Assembly: GCA_023144145.1 (NCBI GenBank) | Contig: JAGLGG010000155.1 | Coordinates: 1 to 7,354, forward strand | Direction: 5' to 3' | Source of the DNA: Anaerolineales bacterium | Lineage (GTDB): Bacteria > Chloroflexota > Anaerolineae > Anaerolineales > E44-bin32 | DNA length: 7,354 nt | Shown here: positions 6,541 to 7,354 of the stretch, in pieces | How positions within the stretch are numbered: the first letter of the stretch is position 1 | Layout: each line of letters opens with the position of its first letter | The notes under the pieces: model-generated | Told to the model about the DNA's origin: nothing | What the model saw: only the letters and a program-made list of their open reading frames with translations | Database searches by the model: none | Position numbers and translations under genes: made by a program

Positions 6541-7354
6541 AAAGATAAATATCCTTCCCCTGCTCAGATAACATCCGCACAATCTTTCTTACATCTTGCG
6601 CGTGATCTCGATTACAAACAAGCAACACATTGCCTGCATCAACTACAACAAGATCTTTTACACCCAGCAGGGCAATTAACCGTTTATTATCCTCCGTCAC
6701 TACCATTGAACCTGTTGTGTTCATTAGTAGAGACGAATCGGAAAACACAATATTACCACTATCATCAGTTTTCAATACTTCGAACATCCGGTCCCAGCTT
6801 CCAATGTCAATCCATCCTAAATTATTTGCTGGGAGTACAACTACCCGTTTGGCTTTCTCCATAATACCGTAATCAACAGTTTGACTCTCCAATCGCTGCC
6901 ACACAAAATTTAGCACTTCAGCGAAAGTTGGGGTTTCAATCGCAGCTTTGATCTCAGCCAACCCACTTGAAAGATTGGGCATATGTTGATCGATTTCTTC
7001 AATGATTCGCTTCGATTTCCAAATAAACATACCTGAATTCCACGAGTAGTCCCCACTTGATACATATTCCTCCGCAACCTTAGCAGGCGGTTTTTCTTTG
7101 AATCCTAAAGATCGAAAATACCGAAATCCATTTACTGCGCCCAATTCTTCTCCTCGTTGGATATAGCCATAACCAGTCGAAGGATATGTTGGCAATATAC
7201 CTAAGGTAACCAATTCACCCAAGGAAGCAATTTCGTACGCTGCCTTAAGCATCTCTCGAAATGTATTCTCATCTTTGATAAAGTGATCGGCTGTAAGTAC
7301 TGCCATCACGCTATCTGGGTTTGCGCGGTTTAGTATTGTTGCTGCTAATCCAAC
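6539..7354 (-). CDS. manC: Mannose-1-phosphate guanylyltransferase (5'-partial)
   Basis: Makes GDP-mannose from mannose-1-phosphate and GTP, feeding glycan, polysaccharide or glycolipid synthesis in the cytosol. The open frame continues to the right edge, giving 271 residues. The family runs to about 350-360 residues without the isomerase fusion, so roughly 80-95 N-terminal residues, including the GxGxRLWP nucleotide-binding loop, are missing. Seen in order: MAVLTADH (family PADH motif, here TADH), GYGYIQRGE, FKEKP, WNSGMFIWK, VDYGIMEKA, and LGWIDIGSWDRM, which matches the GWSDVGSW signature. The C-terminus is a left-handed beta-helix-like tail ending at the stop; no fused isomerase (cupin) domain follows. 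A GTG at 7307-7309 is internal, not the start, because homology-like sequence (GLAATILNRANPDS) continues upstream. It is directly upstream of topA, with its stop overlapping the topA ribosome binding site. Confidence 0.93.
   Translation of the reverse strand, partial: VGLAATILNRANPDSVMAVLTADHFIKDENTFREMLKAAYEIASLGELVTLGILPTYPSTGYGYIQRGEELGAVNGFRYFRSLGFKEKPPAKVAEEYVSSGDYSWNSGMFIWKSKRIIEEIDQHMPNLSSGLAEIKAAIETPTFAEVLNFVWQRLESQTVDYGIMEKAKRVVVLPANNLGWIDIGSWDRMFEVLKTDDSGNIVFSDSSLLMNTTGSMVVTEDNKRLIALLGVKDLVVVDAGNVLLVCNRDHAQDVRKIVRMLSEQGKDIYL

Noticed and set aside
5491..6864. Several open frames of 128-149 codons on the plus strand opposite topA and manC
   Set aside because: They are antisense to clearly conserved coding sequence, have serine/arginine/leucine-rich compositions typical of shadow frames, and show no domain motifs or ribosome binding sites.
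7307..7309. GTG as a possible start of manC
   Set aside because: The frame stays open to the window edge and the upstream residues match the expected region before the TADH motif, so the true start lies outside the window.

Overview
The window carries six protein-coding genes on both strands and no RNA gene, CRISPR array, transposon, integrase or phage gene that I can see. Base composition is moderate (roughly mid-40s % GC by eye) and looks even throughout. The organism is bacterial, and I lean towards Chloroflexota (Anaerolineae-like). The lean rests on two features I associate from memory with that phylum: a topoisomerase I that begins with an extra four-cysteine zinc ribbon, and an uncharacterised two-helix membrane protein with an N-terminal PVxW...LRxDxxxDYLRMV motif. 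This is inference; no search was run.

Layout. At the left edge, on the minus strand, is nnr (1-978), the bifunctional NAD(P)H-hydrate repair enzyme, cut by the window edge in its C-terminal dehydratase domain. A 297-bp divergent intergenic region (979-1275) separates it from dgt (1276-2427, plus strand, HD-domain dNTP triphosphohydrolase). Fifteen bases later comes greA (2443-2910, plus), almost certainly in the same transcript. A strong GC-rich hairpin at 2975-2996, with T-rich flanks on both sides, ends greA and also the convergent minus-strand gene at 3027-4073, which encodes a 348-residue two-helix membrane protein of unknown function. That gene has its own promoter at 4139-4167, whose -10 box lies in a perfect 18-bp palindrome. 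Upstream on the same strand are topA (4185-6533, DNA topoisomerase I with zinc ribbons at both ends) and manC (6539-7354, mannose-1-phosphate guanylyltransferase, 5' part beyond the right edge). The manC stop codon is fused to the topA ribosome binding site.

Most of the content is housekeeping: metabolite repair (Nnr), dNTP pool control (Dgt), rescue of backtracked RNA polymerase (GreA), supercoil relaxation (TopA) and GDP-mannose supply for glycans (ManC). I do not see a defence, mobile or secretion system. The least explained items are the membrane protein with its tyrosine/aspartate-rich linker, the palindrome over its promoter, and the extra N-terminal ribbon on TopA.
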